Shown piece after piece: positions 49,394-58,168 of a stretch of DNA of 64,000 nt; position 1 is the stretch's first letter, and each line of letters starts with the position of its first letter. The notes under the pieces were generated by a model. That model saw nothing but the letters and a program-made list of their open reading frames with translations, was not told the origin of the DNA and made no database searches. Source of the stretch: Deltaproteobacteria bacterium. GTDB taxonomy: Bacteria > Myxococcota_A > Polyangia > JAAYKL01. Made by a program: the position numbers and the translations under genes. Location of the stretch: the NCBI GenBank assembly GCA_016937015.1, contig JAFGWT010000327.1:1-64000 (forward strand), read 5' to 3'.

Positions 49394-51022
49394 TCAGAGG
49401 GACAATTGAGCACAGACTTCAACGGGAACAGACGGTGTAATTTCACCATGCCCGATAACTCGAATGTGCTTCACGGATTCTGGCAACAATTGTTGCAGCG
49501 GTCTGCGAAGGGACGCAGAAACAAGCAGAATCTGTGGGCCTTTGTCCTCCACGATCTGATTCAGGTTATCGACCAGATCTGCTTCCAGATCGGGCTGCAG
49601 TGTCATGCGCTTGCCGGCGGATGTACTTACAACGCTGGCCTGAAGCAGCTGCTCCGTTTCAACATCCACAGTTGTGATGCGCAACATGGAACCATCGCGC
49701 TTTTCTGCAGTATTTGCCGGTGCCGCAGAGGGTGCCGAAAACATATCATGCTGTAATGATTCGGTAATTAGATACGCCAGACGCCTTCTGATCCGAACCA
49801 GCATATCATCAAGATCTGCCACCACTTTTTCTCGCGCGATGGCTTCCAGTACATCCGGTAAATGCTGCTCCGAAATACCTTCCATTTTGAGTTCACCAAT
49901 AATATCGGCCAACATGGCAAGTTCAATCCGTTCCCAAACCGCTTCCCTGACCAGAACGGGATGCCGGGCAGCCACTTCATCCAGCAGTTGCTGCATTCGA
50001 TCCAGTGATATAGCGGCTTCATTGCGACGGATATTCGGTGATGTAATGCGCGTTGCCACACCCTCGCTCAGCCTTTTTTGAACAGCGACGCTCACCGCCA
50101 GGACCGACGCCGCAATCAGAAAAGGCCATGCAGGAAGCCCGGGAATCAGTGCCAGCAACAACATCATGGCAGCAGCGGCAATAATTGCCGATGGTACAGA
50201 AAGCAACTCCATCCCCATCGCGCCATCTCCGTCCCCCGAGGAATGCCCCTGTGCCAAACGAGTGACCAGCAATCCTGCTGCCGTTGAAATCAGCAGTGCC
50301 GGAATCATGGAAACCAGGCCATCCCCGACAGTAAGTCTCCCATAAAGATCTAACGCATCGGCAATGGACATATTTTTACGAAGCACGCCCACAAGCGTAC
50401 CGCCTAAAACATTAATTACCGTTATGACCAGCGCCGCTACCGCATCGCCGCGAACAAACTTCATGGCGCCGTCCAGCGATCCATAATACATGCTGCGCTT
50501 TTCGAGTGCTTCCCGTCGCAGGGTCAACTCCCTTGGTGAAATGGTTTTACTGCGCAAATCCGCTTCAATCGCCATTTGCATGCCAGGCAGCGCATCCAGC
50601 GTAAATCGGGCAGCAACTTCGGCTACCCGTTCCGCGCCGCGGGTAATCACCAGAAAAAGCACCATCAGAATGACACCAAAAATGACAGCGCCCACAATAA
50701 TATCGCCACCAACAATAAAACCGCCAAACCCACCAATAATCCGGCCGGGATTTCCACGTGTCAAAATTAAACGGGTTGACGAAATATTGAGTGCCAGTCG
50801 ATACAGGGTGGCCATCAGCAGTACAGAGGGAAATCCACTGAAATGCAGCGGGTTCTTCTGAAAAACAGCCATCGCAAAAATGAGCATGGAGATGCCCAGA
50901 TTAAACGAAATGAGCAGATCCATCATCCATGGCGACAGCGGTATGATCATCATCGCCACAATTGCCAAAATGACAACTGCCAGAAACAATTCCCTTAAAT
51001 TGCTTTGTACGAGAGGTTTCAT
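49394..51022 (-). CDS. FlhA/SctV (FHIPEP) family export protein, shortened cytoplasmic domain
   Basis: Residues 1-320 are the highly conserved membrane part of the type III export gate: LISFNLGISMLIF, RLALNISSTRLIL, the FHIPEP-type loop RFTLDALPGMQMAIEADLR and YGSLDGAMKFVRGDA, and GDGLVSMIPALLISTAAGL. The protein is 542 residues, against about 690 for FlhA/SctV. After RLSEGVATRITSP it passes at once to RMQQLLDEVAARHPVLVREAV, the later part of the cytoplasmic domain, so roughly 130-150 residues forming the first subdomains are absent. No other flagellar or type III gene is in the window. It may be a specialised or degenerate gate protein. Confidence 0.85.
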   Translation of the reverse strand: MKPLVQSNLRELFLAVVILAIVAMMIIPLSPWMMDLLISFNLGISMLIFAMAVFQKNPLHFSGFPSVLLMATLYRLALNISSTRLILTRGNPGRIIGGFGGFIVGGDIIVGAVIFGVILMVLFLVITRGAERVAEVAARFTLDALPGMQMAIEADLRSKTISPRELTLRREALEKRSMYYGSLDGAMKFVRGDAVAALVITVINVLGGTLVGVLRKNMSIADALDLYGRLTVGDGLVSMIPALLISTAAGLLVTRLAQGHSSGDGDGAMGMELLSVPSAIIAAAAMMLLLALIPGLPAWPFLIAASVLAVSVAVQKRLSEGVATRITSPNIRRNEAAISLDRMQQLLDEVAARHPVLVREAVWERIELAMLADIIGELKMEGISEQHLPDVLEAIAREKVVADLDDMLVRIRRRLAYLITESLQHDMFSAPSAAPANTAEKRDGSMLRITTVDVETEQLLQASVVSTSAGKRMTLQPDLEADLVDNLNQIVEDKGPQILLVSASLRRPLQQLLPESVKHIRVIGHGEITPSVPVEVCAQLSL

Positions 51023-51233
51023 GATAGAATTTCGAATTAAAATAAAGCGAAGGATTCATCAACTGAAAAATGGAATTTCGCCGGGCAAATGCAACATCGT
51101 TCGAAGTGGCAGAAATCTCAAATAGAGAAGAACGTATCTCCGGACAATCCTGGCGGCTGCCCTGATAAATCGGCAGCGTCAGAGTTTTTATTACCCGCCT
51201 GCCAGAGATCGTGCTGTGGTGTGTATTCAGAGA

Positions 51234-52466
51234 TTACTGAAGCAATGTGCAGGCGGAAAGCTGTTGCGTGAAATCCCCCGATGTCCACATCAGGGACATT
51301 TCGTTCCAGTTATTGGGGCAAACCACATCCGCACCGGAATCGAAGAATTCTGGATTGTATTTCTTCCCATTTACCAGATTGTCGTACACCATTTGAATAA
51401 CGTCGTACCCCCACCCCCAATACTTCTGGCCAACCATCGCGTTTAACAGCCCACTTTGAGCCATGTCTATCTGAAACTTGAGCGTGTCATAGGTGACTGT
51501 TTTAAGGGAACCGTCTATCATTCTGGCGGTCCAATCGGGGAGTCCGTTGAGTGTGGGGTCGGCGCTGTAGGCGAACAGCGGCCACAGTCCAATAAGAATG
51601 GCAGCATCCAAATCAGGAGAACCATCACCGTCTCTGTCCCTGGAAACCATCTCATCCAATTGAACGCCACAGGCCTCTGTCTCATATTCCGCATACACAG
51701 TTGCGCAGGAATCGGGATCATACACGTTTTGACATTTTTCAGGTTCATCACGATACACGTGATACGTGGCTGTTTCAGGTGCAGCGGCCAACGTTGCGGG
51801 CCAGCATTTGACCAGTTGTGGATTTGTAGTGCCCTCGTAAATGCAGGCGCCCTGCTCCTTCAGCGCATCCCAAACGCCGGCAACCCGTTCCTGAAGATTC
51901 GTCGCAACGGGAACACCACTGAAAATGCCAACGCGCCATGGCTTCTGTACCGCCGTATCTGCTGCCAGTACAGCGCCAGTCAGCTTCGCGACGGTCTGTC
52001 CTGTCGAGCGACAGTCAATTCCGTAGTAGGTCATTCGCCCACTCGGATCGCCGTTGGGATAACGACAATCTGAATCCCATGCCATTACCGGTATTCCCGC
52101 AGCAATCGCCTCATCCACTTTCGATGCAACATCAGGGCTTGAGCACGAAATGGCGATGGCATCAACCTGGGCGTCAATGGCTTCCTGAATGGATGCCTTC
52201 TGCCCTTCTATATCAGCGGCGCTCTGAGGGGCAACGTAGAGAATATCAACCTGCTTTCCGGTGGTTTGCGTCAGATCCAGAGCCTTCAGTTTTGCACCAT
52301 CCAAACCAATCTGAAATACCTCGTTTCCTTTTTCCTTTGGAATCCATGCAATAGTCAGTTTGCCGTCATCCTTGCTGTCCCCTTCATCATCCGAGTTACA
52401 GGATATCAAAGGCAGTAACAGCAGAAAGCATAACAACAGAGTTATTCCTCGTAGAGACATTGTCAT
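51234..52466 (-). CDS. Periplasmic sugar-type binding lipoprotein (Peripla_BP_4-like)
   Basis: ATG 52466 follows AAAGGGG and gives a signal peptide with lipobox LISC; the longer ORF-track start (52574) is rejected. The mature protein has the two-lobe fold of RbsB-like proteins: LTIAWIPKEKGNEVFQIGLDGAK, IQEAIDAQVDAIAISCSSPD and AIAAGIPVMAWDSD. Extra cysteines and an EF-hand-like DRDGDGSPDLDA insertion are unusual for the family and may bind calcium. It is the last gene of the TonB receptor operon; no ABC permease or ATPase is present, so it may be a sensor component or use a distant transporter. Confidence 0.85.
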   Translation of the reverse strand: MTMSLRGITLLLCFLLLLPLISCNSDDEGDSKDDGKLTIAWIPKEKGNEVFQIGLDGAKLKALDLTQTTGKQVDILYVAPQSAADIEGQKASIQEAIDAQVDAIAISCSSPDVASKVDEAIAAGIPVMAWDSDCRYPNGDPSGRMTYYGIDCRSTGQTVAKLTGAVLAADTAVQKPWRVGIFSGVPVATNLQERVAGVWDALKEQGACIYEGTTNPQLVKCWPATLAAAPETATYHVYRDEPEKCQNVYDPDSCATVYAEYETEACGVQLDEMVSRDRDGDGSPDLDAAILIGLWPLFAYSADPTLNGLPDWTARMIDGSLKTVTYDTLKFQIDMAQSGLLNAMVGQKYWGWGYDVIQMVYDNLVNGKKYNPEFFDSGADVVCPNNWNEMSLMWTSGDFTQQLSACTLLQ

Positions 52467-52495
52467 TCGTATTCCCCTTTCAATCGCGCAAACGC

Positions 52496-53821
52496 TCATT
52501 CTTCCACTTGGTTGGATGCCGGCAACGCCAGCATATTTTCGCCTTTTACGATTTTTCCATGCTGCACCGTCCACAGCTTGGCCAGCCCCGAATATATCTC
52601 TCCGTGCTCATCCAGCTCGACAAATCCGGAAGCGCCCCGATAGTTTATTCCAGCGTAGGCTGCCACGTTTTTATATCTTAGCAGATTTAACCCATCCGCC
52701 AATTCATACCAGGCCACTTTCTTTCCGGTTGATATGGATGAAACTGTTAAAATGTGTTTTGAAATCTCGCTCGCACTGGGGATTTCGTCTTTTCCGGATT
52801 CCACATATGCCTCTTCAATAGCAAGCGCGAGTATCGCCAGGGCGTCATAATTGTAGTATGCGGAAAGCAGTGGATAGTCCCCTGGCCAACGTTTGGCAAA
52901 CTCCCCGGCAAAAACGCTGGCATCGATCGCATCGGCATTCACCACGCCAACCATCCCATCTATGGTTCCAGGTGGAACATTCTGGACAAACACATCATTG
53001 GTCAGTGAATTTGAGAAGTATAAAAGCTGATTTCCCCCCATGGCGCTCCAATCAGCGATAATCGTGGCCCCGGTCTTGGGATAGGCCACCAGCACAATTG
53101 CATCCGGATCGTGATCAAACGCCAATCCAAGAACAGTTCGATAAGACTGCAACCCCGGTTTAAAAGCCAGTTGGATTGGTGTTTCGCCAAGTCTGACAGC
53201 CAGTTCCTGACTCAACATCTTGCTGAAATTGGATCCGTATTCGTCGTTGACGTGAAGAATTAGTGGATTGGACACACCATCGTCCACCATTTTTTTGGCC
53301 AGCACACTCCCCAGGGTTAACGAAGACGGACAGGTTCGAAACCACAGATTTTTCTCATCCAGGTCCGTAAATGCAGTCGATGAAACACCGCCCGAAACCT
53401 GCACGATATTCCGAGAAGAAATAAGCGGCATCATTTCAAGCGCAAGGTCTGCGTGCTCGGGGCCAATAATTGCGATAACGCCCTCGTTTTCAATCAGCTC
53501 CCTGGCTGCATTCATCCCCTGGTCCACATCCGAATTGGTATCCCTTGTAATCAATTCAACATGACGCCCGGCAAGCCCGCCGTTGGCGTTAATCTGCTCC
53601 GTTACCCATATCAATGCCCGTTCAATGTTTGCCCCCGAGGCCGCCAAATCCCCGGTAAAAGGCAACAGTGCACCTATTTTCACCGAATCAGTATGCTGCT
53701 TTTCCTCCGGCAATTCCATGCATGCAGTTGCAAAGGCACCAAGGATGAGAACACACACCAACGCAAACAACACACACACGTTTTTCAAAATATCCACGAT
53801 TCTTCTATTTCCAACCATCAT
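52496..53821 (-). CDS. LivJ-like periplasmic binding lipoprotein (Peripla_BP_6)
   Basis: AGGAG precedes the ATG, which lies two bases after the TonB receptor stop. The signal ends in lipobox FATAC. The mature part begins VKIGALLPFTGDLAASGANIERA and continues VELITRDTNSD, AIIGPEHADLALEMMPLIS and FRTCPSSLTLGSVLAKKM, all typical of branched-chain amino acid/urea binding proteins of ABC transporters. The ligand cannot be assigned. It is encoded between the receptor and the sugar-type binding protein with no permease genes nearby. Confidence 0.88.
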   Translation of the reverse strand: MMVGNRRIVDILKNVCVLFALVCVLILGAFATACMELPEEKQHTDSVKIGALLPFTGDLAASGANIERALIWVTEQINANGGLAGRHVELITRDTNSDVDQGMNAARELIENEGVIAIIGPEHADLALEMMPLISSRNIVQVSGGVSSTAFTDLDEKNLWFRTCPSSLTLGSVLAKKMVDDGVSNPLILHVNDEYGSNFSKMLSQELAVRLGETPIQLAFKPGLQSYRTVLGLAFDHDPDAIVLVAYPKTGATIIADWSAMGGNQLLYFSNSLTNDVFVQNVPPGTIDGMVGVVNADAIDASVFAGEFAKRWPGDYPLLSAYYNYDALAILALAIEEAYVESGKDEIPSASEISKHILTVSSISTGKKVAWYELADGLNLLRYKNVAAYAGINYRGASGFVELDEHGEIYSGLAKLWTVQHGKIVKGENMLALPASNQVEE

Positions 53822-53823
53822 GA

Positions 53824-56025
53824 CTAGAGCTCCTGCTTTACGTTTAATAAGAACGTTCTTCCTGCAAGTGGATAATCAATGCCTGTAAATCCAGGATCGG
53901 GCCCGATTGCGTTGGTCAGATTTTTACAGCTTAAGTTAAAACTGGTATTCCGCCCATCCAGCAATTCAACCTCCCTGACTGCAACAGATGCATTCAAATG
54001 AATGTATGGCTCAAGTGTGTAGGCGGAAAAATTCTCGAGACTGTTCATATCGCTTGAGCGCCGTGGACCAACATACATACCATCGATGATCGCATGAAGC
54101 GGCATCCCGGGAATTTTTCCAATAAGACCTCCCCGGAAAATATACGGCGGATAAATAACATTTTCGGTGCCATACAACTCGGCCTGATATCCGTCCATGC
54201 CCATATTGCGACGTGTCAGCTGCACTTCTGACGACAGATACCCCTTTATCCATTCGCTGTATCCGGCGCGAATCTCTGATTCCCACGAAAGACTCTCTGT
54301 TTCAGAAAGATTCGTTGCAATGCGATTAACGCCCTGCTGCACAAATTCGGCTTTGTCCGTGAGCAGATTATACGCAAGCCCCGTCGAAATCGAAAAGTGC
54401 TCCCATTTCAGTGAAACATTTCCCTCGACGGAATGTACAAATTGAGGCTTCAAGGAATCATTGCCAACCACATCCCCAACCTCGTAGGGCGTGGCATGCA
54501 GCAACAAAGGAGACGGCGCTTTATATGCACTGCCGTACAACACTTTGATATAGAGTGGAGATACCGGGTTGGTCACAGCAGCAAATCTGCTGCTCAATTT
54601 GCTGCCGTAAACATTATGACGATCATATCTGGCACCGGCGATCAGATTCAAATAACGCCCCAATGGTTTGAATATGGCCTGCGTGAATGCTGCGAAGTTA
54701 ATAAAATCAGCAGTTCCCTGCCGATACGAACTTTCCGTCAGTACATCCCCTGTATCCATGTCGCCGCTGGCCGACTTTAAAACGTGCAGTGTGGACGGCA
54801 GACTCTCACGATCAAACAGCATTTCCGTGCCGACAACCAGCGTGACCTTTTCGCCATAGGACCACCGCCCTTCAATCGAGCCATCCACACCGTCAAACCC
54901 AAATTTACGTCTGATGAAATACGTTGAGCTGCCAACCTCAATTCGATCTTTATCCCGCGGCCCTCCGGTAAAGTAGTTCACTTTAGCATCCAGCTGAAAT
55001 TTTTTACTGAATCGGGCCGAATATGCTGCCGCCAATATGCTGTTATAAAGAGCAACTGTGCTGTAATTAAACTGCCCGGTGTCGCTATACCCATAAGACA
55101 ACGGCGCCCATGCGTTAAATTCCGCGCCACGCTCAATTACTGACAGATACCCCGTCAGGGTGAGATTATGCTTTTCGTTAAAATCGTATCCTATTTTCAA
55201 CAACGCGACTTTCGAATCGAGAATCAGTGATTCAGACTCAATCTCGCCAGTATTATACGAGGGAATCGATGGTGCCGGCGAACTGTCCGGCAGCCTGAGG
55301 CCAGACCGATCCTCCCGGTCAAACCGTGCAGATACAAGGACATTTGTGTTGCCCTTTTTAACGCTTATGGCGGTATCAAACCCGCCACCCAGATTTTGCG
55401 CGCTGGCCATGGTGGCATATACATTTGCCTCGCCGTTATCGCTCCTATGGCTGCCCTCTGCCGAGGCATTGGCAGCGCTTCTCGTCACTACATTGATAAT
55501 TGCTAAAAACGCATCCGCACCATATAGCGAGGAAACCGGCCCCCGGATAATTTCAATGCGTTCAACGGCGGTGAGCGGTATCAGCTCAGGGCCGGTCCAG
55601 TTTCCGGATGTGGCGCGAAACGCGACCGAACGCCCGTCAATCATCAGTTTCACAGTGCCGCTTTCGCCCAGCAAACCACCCGCAACACCGCGCACGCCGA
55701 CATTGGGTAAGATATGATCGTCAACAACATAAAACCCCACCACGTGCTTCAATGCATCGGCAAGAGAACGATATGACCACATCTCAATATCCTGGTGAGA
55801 GATCACGGTAATAACGGAGGGCGCTTCGTCAGTGGTGGATTTGGTTCGGGTCGCAGACCAGACTTCAACAGGCGTATTGAGAAGATCTTCAAGACCAAGC
55901 GCCAGCATCTCACTCGGATTCTCAATAAGAGACACAGAGGAATCATCATCCGCGTGCGACATCCCAGAGTAGCAGAGGCAATAAATACCGATAACCATTG
56001 AAAAAACAGGTCTTATAACTTTCAA
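53824..56025 (-). CDS. TonB-dependent outer membrane receptor
   Basis: The start is proposed at TTG 56025 (MKVIRPVF), which has AGAGG upstream and gives a standard signal peptide ending MSHA; the GTG at 56100 in the ORF track would bury it. The plug domain follows (VEVWSATRTKSTTDEAPSVI, SYRSLADALKHVVGF, VERIEIIRGPVSSLYGADAF), then a 22-strand-type barrel ending AGRTFLLNVKQEL with a C-terminal aromatic-type strand. The N-terminal EDLLNTPVEVWSATR pattern places it in the plug class common in deltaproteobacterial receptors. It imports an unknown ligand using TonB energy and heads an operon with two binding lipoproteins. Confidence 0.92.
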   Translation of the reverse strand: MKVIRPVFSMVIGIYCLCYSGMSHADDDSSVSLIENPSEMLALGLEDLLNTPVEVWSATRTKSTTDEAPSVITVISHQDIEMWSYRSLADALKHVVGFYVVDDHILPNVGVRGVAGGLLGESGTVKLMIDGRSVAFRATSGNWTGPELIPLTAVERIEIIRGPVSSLYGADAFLAIINVVTRSAANASAEGSHRSDNGEANVYATMASAQNLGGGFDTAISVKKGNTNVLVSARFDREDRSGLRLPDSSPAPSIPSYNTGEIESESLILDSKVALLKIGYDFNEKHNLTLTGYLSVIERGAEFNAWAPLSYGYSDTGQFNYSTVALYNSILAAAYSARFSKKFQLDAKVNYFTGGPRDKDRIEVGSSTYFIRRKFGFDGVDGSIEGRWSYGEKVTLVVGTEMLFDRESLPSTLHVLKSASGDMDTGDVLTESSYRQGTADFINFAAFTQAIFKPLGRYLNLIAGARYDRHNVYGSKLSSRFAAVTNPVSPLYIKVLYGSAYKAPSPLLLHATPYEVGDVVGNDSLKPQFVHSVEGNVSLKWEHFSISTGLAYNLLTDKAEFVQQGVNRIATNLSETESLSWESEIRAGYSEWIKGYLSSEVQLTRRNMGMDGYQAELYGTENVIYPPYIFRGGLIGKIPGMPLHAIIDGMYVGPRRSSDMNSLENFSAYTLEPYIHLNASVAVREVELLDGRNTSFNLSCKNLTNAIGPDPGFTGIDYPLAGRTFLLNVKQEL

Positions 56026-56123
56026 ACCAATAACCTCTTTTTTTTTCTGCCAGTCCAGGAAGACAAACCCAAGTGCCCCGAGACCTGGAACCGCTTTCAC
56101 GTGAGTATAAAAATAACATATAA

Positions 56124-56152
56124 ATTAAATACGTCCGCTTTGTCCCGGTCAA
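56124..56152 (-). promoter_or_regulatory. Sigma-70 promoter of the TonB receptor operon
   Basis: On the minus strand TTGACC (56147-56152), 17 bases, then TTTAAT (56124-56129), each 5/6 to consensus, preceded by a T-run. Predicted transcription begins near 56117, leaving about 90 bases of leader to the TTG start. Confidence 0.6.
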
Positions 56153-56563
56153 AAAAAAAAATATATTCAAGCGGTACTCGTAGGTGGGTTATTTCAGTAT
56201 TTGAATCGCAAATTTGTTTTATGTCAGTTGTTACAATCCCGCCCAAATCTGTTCGCTTACAGATGCGATCCGATATGCGAAGCGGTGTAGCAACAGTTAA
56301 CGAATCGGTCGTTCCTGACAGGGATTTGGACTGTACCCGGCCACTATTGCAACAAGCGGTTTCGAAGCTTCTGCTATCTGAATGTCATCAAGTTGATCCG
56401 GCGTGGATTGTTTTCGTTCCTCCCTCATTCGGCACAGGCAGACAGGATTAACTGCGACAATAGATGCAACACTGCGACAAATGTATTTTTCGTCGGAGAC
56501 CCCGTTTAAAAGTCTTGGATGTCAATATAGGCGGATGCGTGGCAGACCTATCATGTGGTCCAA
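56153..56563. other. Non-coding stretch upstream of the TonB receptor promoter
   Basis: Together with 56026-56152 this makes a 538-base gap without a supported gene. It contains an 11-base A run (56150-56161), the direct repeat at 56451-56480, and a weak plus-strand ORF that I do not accept as a gene. Confidence 0.5.
56451..56480. repeat. Exact 10-base direct repeat, 20-base period
   Basis: ACTGCGACAA occurs at 56451-56460 and again at 56471-56480, with starts 20 bases (two helical turns) apart, between the PstS-like gene and the receptor operon. Same-face spacing suits a regulator binding as tandem dimers. Confidence 0.5.
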
Positions 56564-57007
56564 TTACTGAATTGTTAGTACAACCCTGGCGGACAGCGGA
56601 TTAAAATCTCGTCTAAAACAATAACTGACACTGTCCTTTTTCGAAAATACCGCGCGAATGGTATTGGACAGTTCAAAGGGTTTACGCAAACCGATTTTAA
56701 TTTTTTGCGCCTCCCAGTAGGCGTTTTCATCCTTTACTGTGCGATCAAACACTTTCTGGACAAATTTTGCTCTAAGCTGAGACGATTCCGGTGCATTAAT
56801 CACAACTACAGAAACGCCTTTTACTGAACTCTTCTGTTTTAAAAACAGTCTGCGAACATCAGTGATATCAATTGAAGTAATCGCTGAGGATTTGTTCACA
56901 ATCACAAGAATGTCATCGGGCTGCCCACTCGTATTTCCCGAAGATACAGTGCTGATGATCAGCATAACCGCGACAACAAAGGCTGTGGGAAAAGCGCCGC
57001 TTTTCAT
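56564..57007 (-). CDS. Small PstS-like periplasmic substrate-binding protein
   Basis: ATG 57007 follows AGGGAG; the ORF-track start at 57145 lies inside the previous gene. It has a signal peptide (AFVVAVMLIISTVSSG) and 110 mature residues: ILVIVNKSSAITSIDITDVRRLFLKQK, VINAPESSQLRAKFVQKVF, and a C-terminal SVSYCFRRDFNPLSARVV. This is the layout of the short phosphate-binding-like (PBP_like_2) proteins, which often lie next to TonB receptors of this class; that association is from general knowledge. It overlaps the previous gene by four bases (ATGA) and precedes the receptor operon. Confidence 0.75.
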   Translation of the reverse strand: MKSGAFPTAFVVAVMLIISTVSSGNTSGQPDDILVIVNKSSAITSIDITDVRRLFLKQKSSVKGVSVVVINAPESSQLRAKFVQKVFDRTVKDENAYWEAQKIKIGLRKPFELSNTIRAVFSKKDSVSYCFRRDFNPLSARVVLTIQ

Positions 57008-57357
57008 TTGTCGTACTCCCTGGCATCGCCTTGCAAATTGTAATATGTAAGGGACATGAACCCGCCCGCGGGCAGACGTACTGGACGCTGATTGGTCCAA
57101 TACCAGTGTCCCCCGAAAATAACGCACTCTCGTTTCACCTTCCACGATTGGCCAGTAATCGTCAATTCTCCGAAAATCACTTTCAAATTACTGGGGAACA
57201 ATACTTCTGCATATTTATCGTTAAAAATATTATCCCAATCCCATAGGTGTTTTTTGTTCAAGCGTCGCGCACCGGAGTGCGGGTCGAAATATGGTAGATA
57301 TGCATCCATAAAATCGGTGTATTTGCCCCTGCAAAAATTTGCGTCAAGGGAAACCAT
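57004..57357 (-). CDS. Hypothetical protein, possibly a truncated remnant
   Basis: A 117-residue frame that ends by overlapping the start of the PstS-like gene, an arrangement usual for a real upstream gene. The sequence is rich in aromatic residues (KKHLWDWDNIFNDKYAEVLFP, FGGHWYWTNQRP). There is no signal peptide and no ribosome site at the ATG. The same frame remains open for about 13 codons further upstream before a stop (ARLKLIFGRPNT before the Met), and those residues look natural, so the gene may have lost its 5' end. I do not recognise the family. Confidence 0.4.
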   Translation of the reverse strand: MVSLDANFCRGKYTDFMDAYLPYFDPHSGARRLNKKHLWDWDNIFNDKYAEVLFPSNLKVIFGELTITGQSWKVKRECVIFGGHWYWTNQRPVRLPAGGFMSLTYYNLQGDAREYDK

Positions 57358-57639
57358 TGTATTTGGACGCCCGAAAATTAATTTTAATCGCGCTCAAATG
57401 GCTTAAATGTTCTCCGACCATAAATTTAGCCGAATGGTCACTGCCTTTTGTCGAATTGATAGACGATAAAAACATGGATTCTGGCCGGAATGACGCACCC
57501 TAAAACCAACGTGCAATGCTCGACTGCAATGCTCTGTTTCAGTTAAAAGATCTTCAGGCTGCAGCACTTACGCGAAGACGAAAAAGCAGCTGTTCAAGCA
57601 ACATTCGGGCTACCGAAATGATTCAAAAGAAGGGGCGAA
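57358..57639. other. Intergenic stretch without a visible gene
   Basis: I see no convincing ORF, promoter or hairpin here. If the 57004-57357 frame is a 3' remnant, this is where the missing 5' part would have been. Confidence 0.4.
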
Positions 57640-58026
57640 TCAATTCCCGCCGCACATGGAATCGCAGGCGTCGGGATAGGATGTCCCCTCCGTTCCACCA
57701 GACATTGCGGCGACGGATTCATTGAACTGATCGCACGAAAGCGCTTCAATGCCTGCCGCGCATTCCCCGCCAAGTGCAGTGTCGAACGTTGCAGCTGGAC
57801 ACGTATCATCTGACATAACTGATGCGATCAAAGACTGCACGCACTGACTGTCCCCACCCAACTGCTCGTACATGGGGGCATTACAGGCTGACAGCTGGCT
57901 GCACATGACCTGAACCACCTGATTCTTCGTTTTTTCCGGCGGGGCATCGTCATCGCTGTCGGAACAGGATGAAATCGTCATCAATGAGAAGAGACAAATA
58001 ATCAAAATCAGTCCACACTTTTTCAT
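57640..58026 (-). CDS. Small cysteine-rich lipoprotein
   Basis: ATG 58026 follows AAAGGA; the ORF-track start (58221) would overlap the AAA ATPase gene. A lysine-led signal peptide ends in lipobox ISSC, followed by an acidic DSDDD stretch. The remaining about 100 residues hold eight Cys in a helical-looking pattern (VMCSQLSACNAPMY, SQCVQSLI, TCPAATF, ECAAGIEALSCDQF, ACDSMCGGN). Small Cys-rich lipoproteins of this form are frequent in Myxococcota, and their function is unknown. Confidence 0.7.
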   Translation of the reverse strand: MKKCGLILIICLFSLMTISSCSDSDDDAPPEKTKNQVVQVMCSQLSACNAPMYEQLGGDSQCVQSLIASVMSDDTCPAATFDTALGGECAAGIEALSCDQFNESVAAMSGGTEGTSYPDACDSMCGGN

Positions 58027-58168
58027 TTGTAGTCCTTTGGTAAAAAGACGCGCAATTGGGCGCCGTTCAGTATTCAATTGTCTAAGTGTGTCACGAGAAT
58101 GTCTGACAGCAATGTCAACATGGTCGATATTTATGCCGGCTTTGTGCCACAAAGGGCAACGGTAGGAT

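Noticed and set aside
56101-56451. Plus-strand ORF of 116 codons upstream of the TonB receptor operon
   Set aside because: It starts with GTG in the leader of the operon, spans the A-run promoter region, has no ribosome site and shows no recognisable domain. The promoter reading of the same DNA is better supported.
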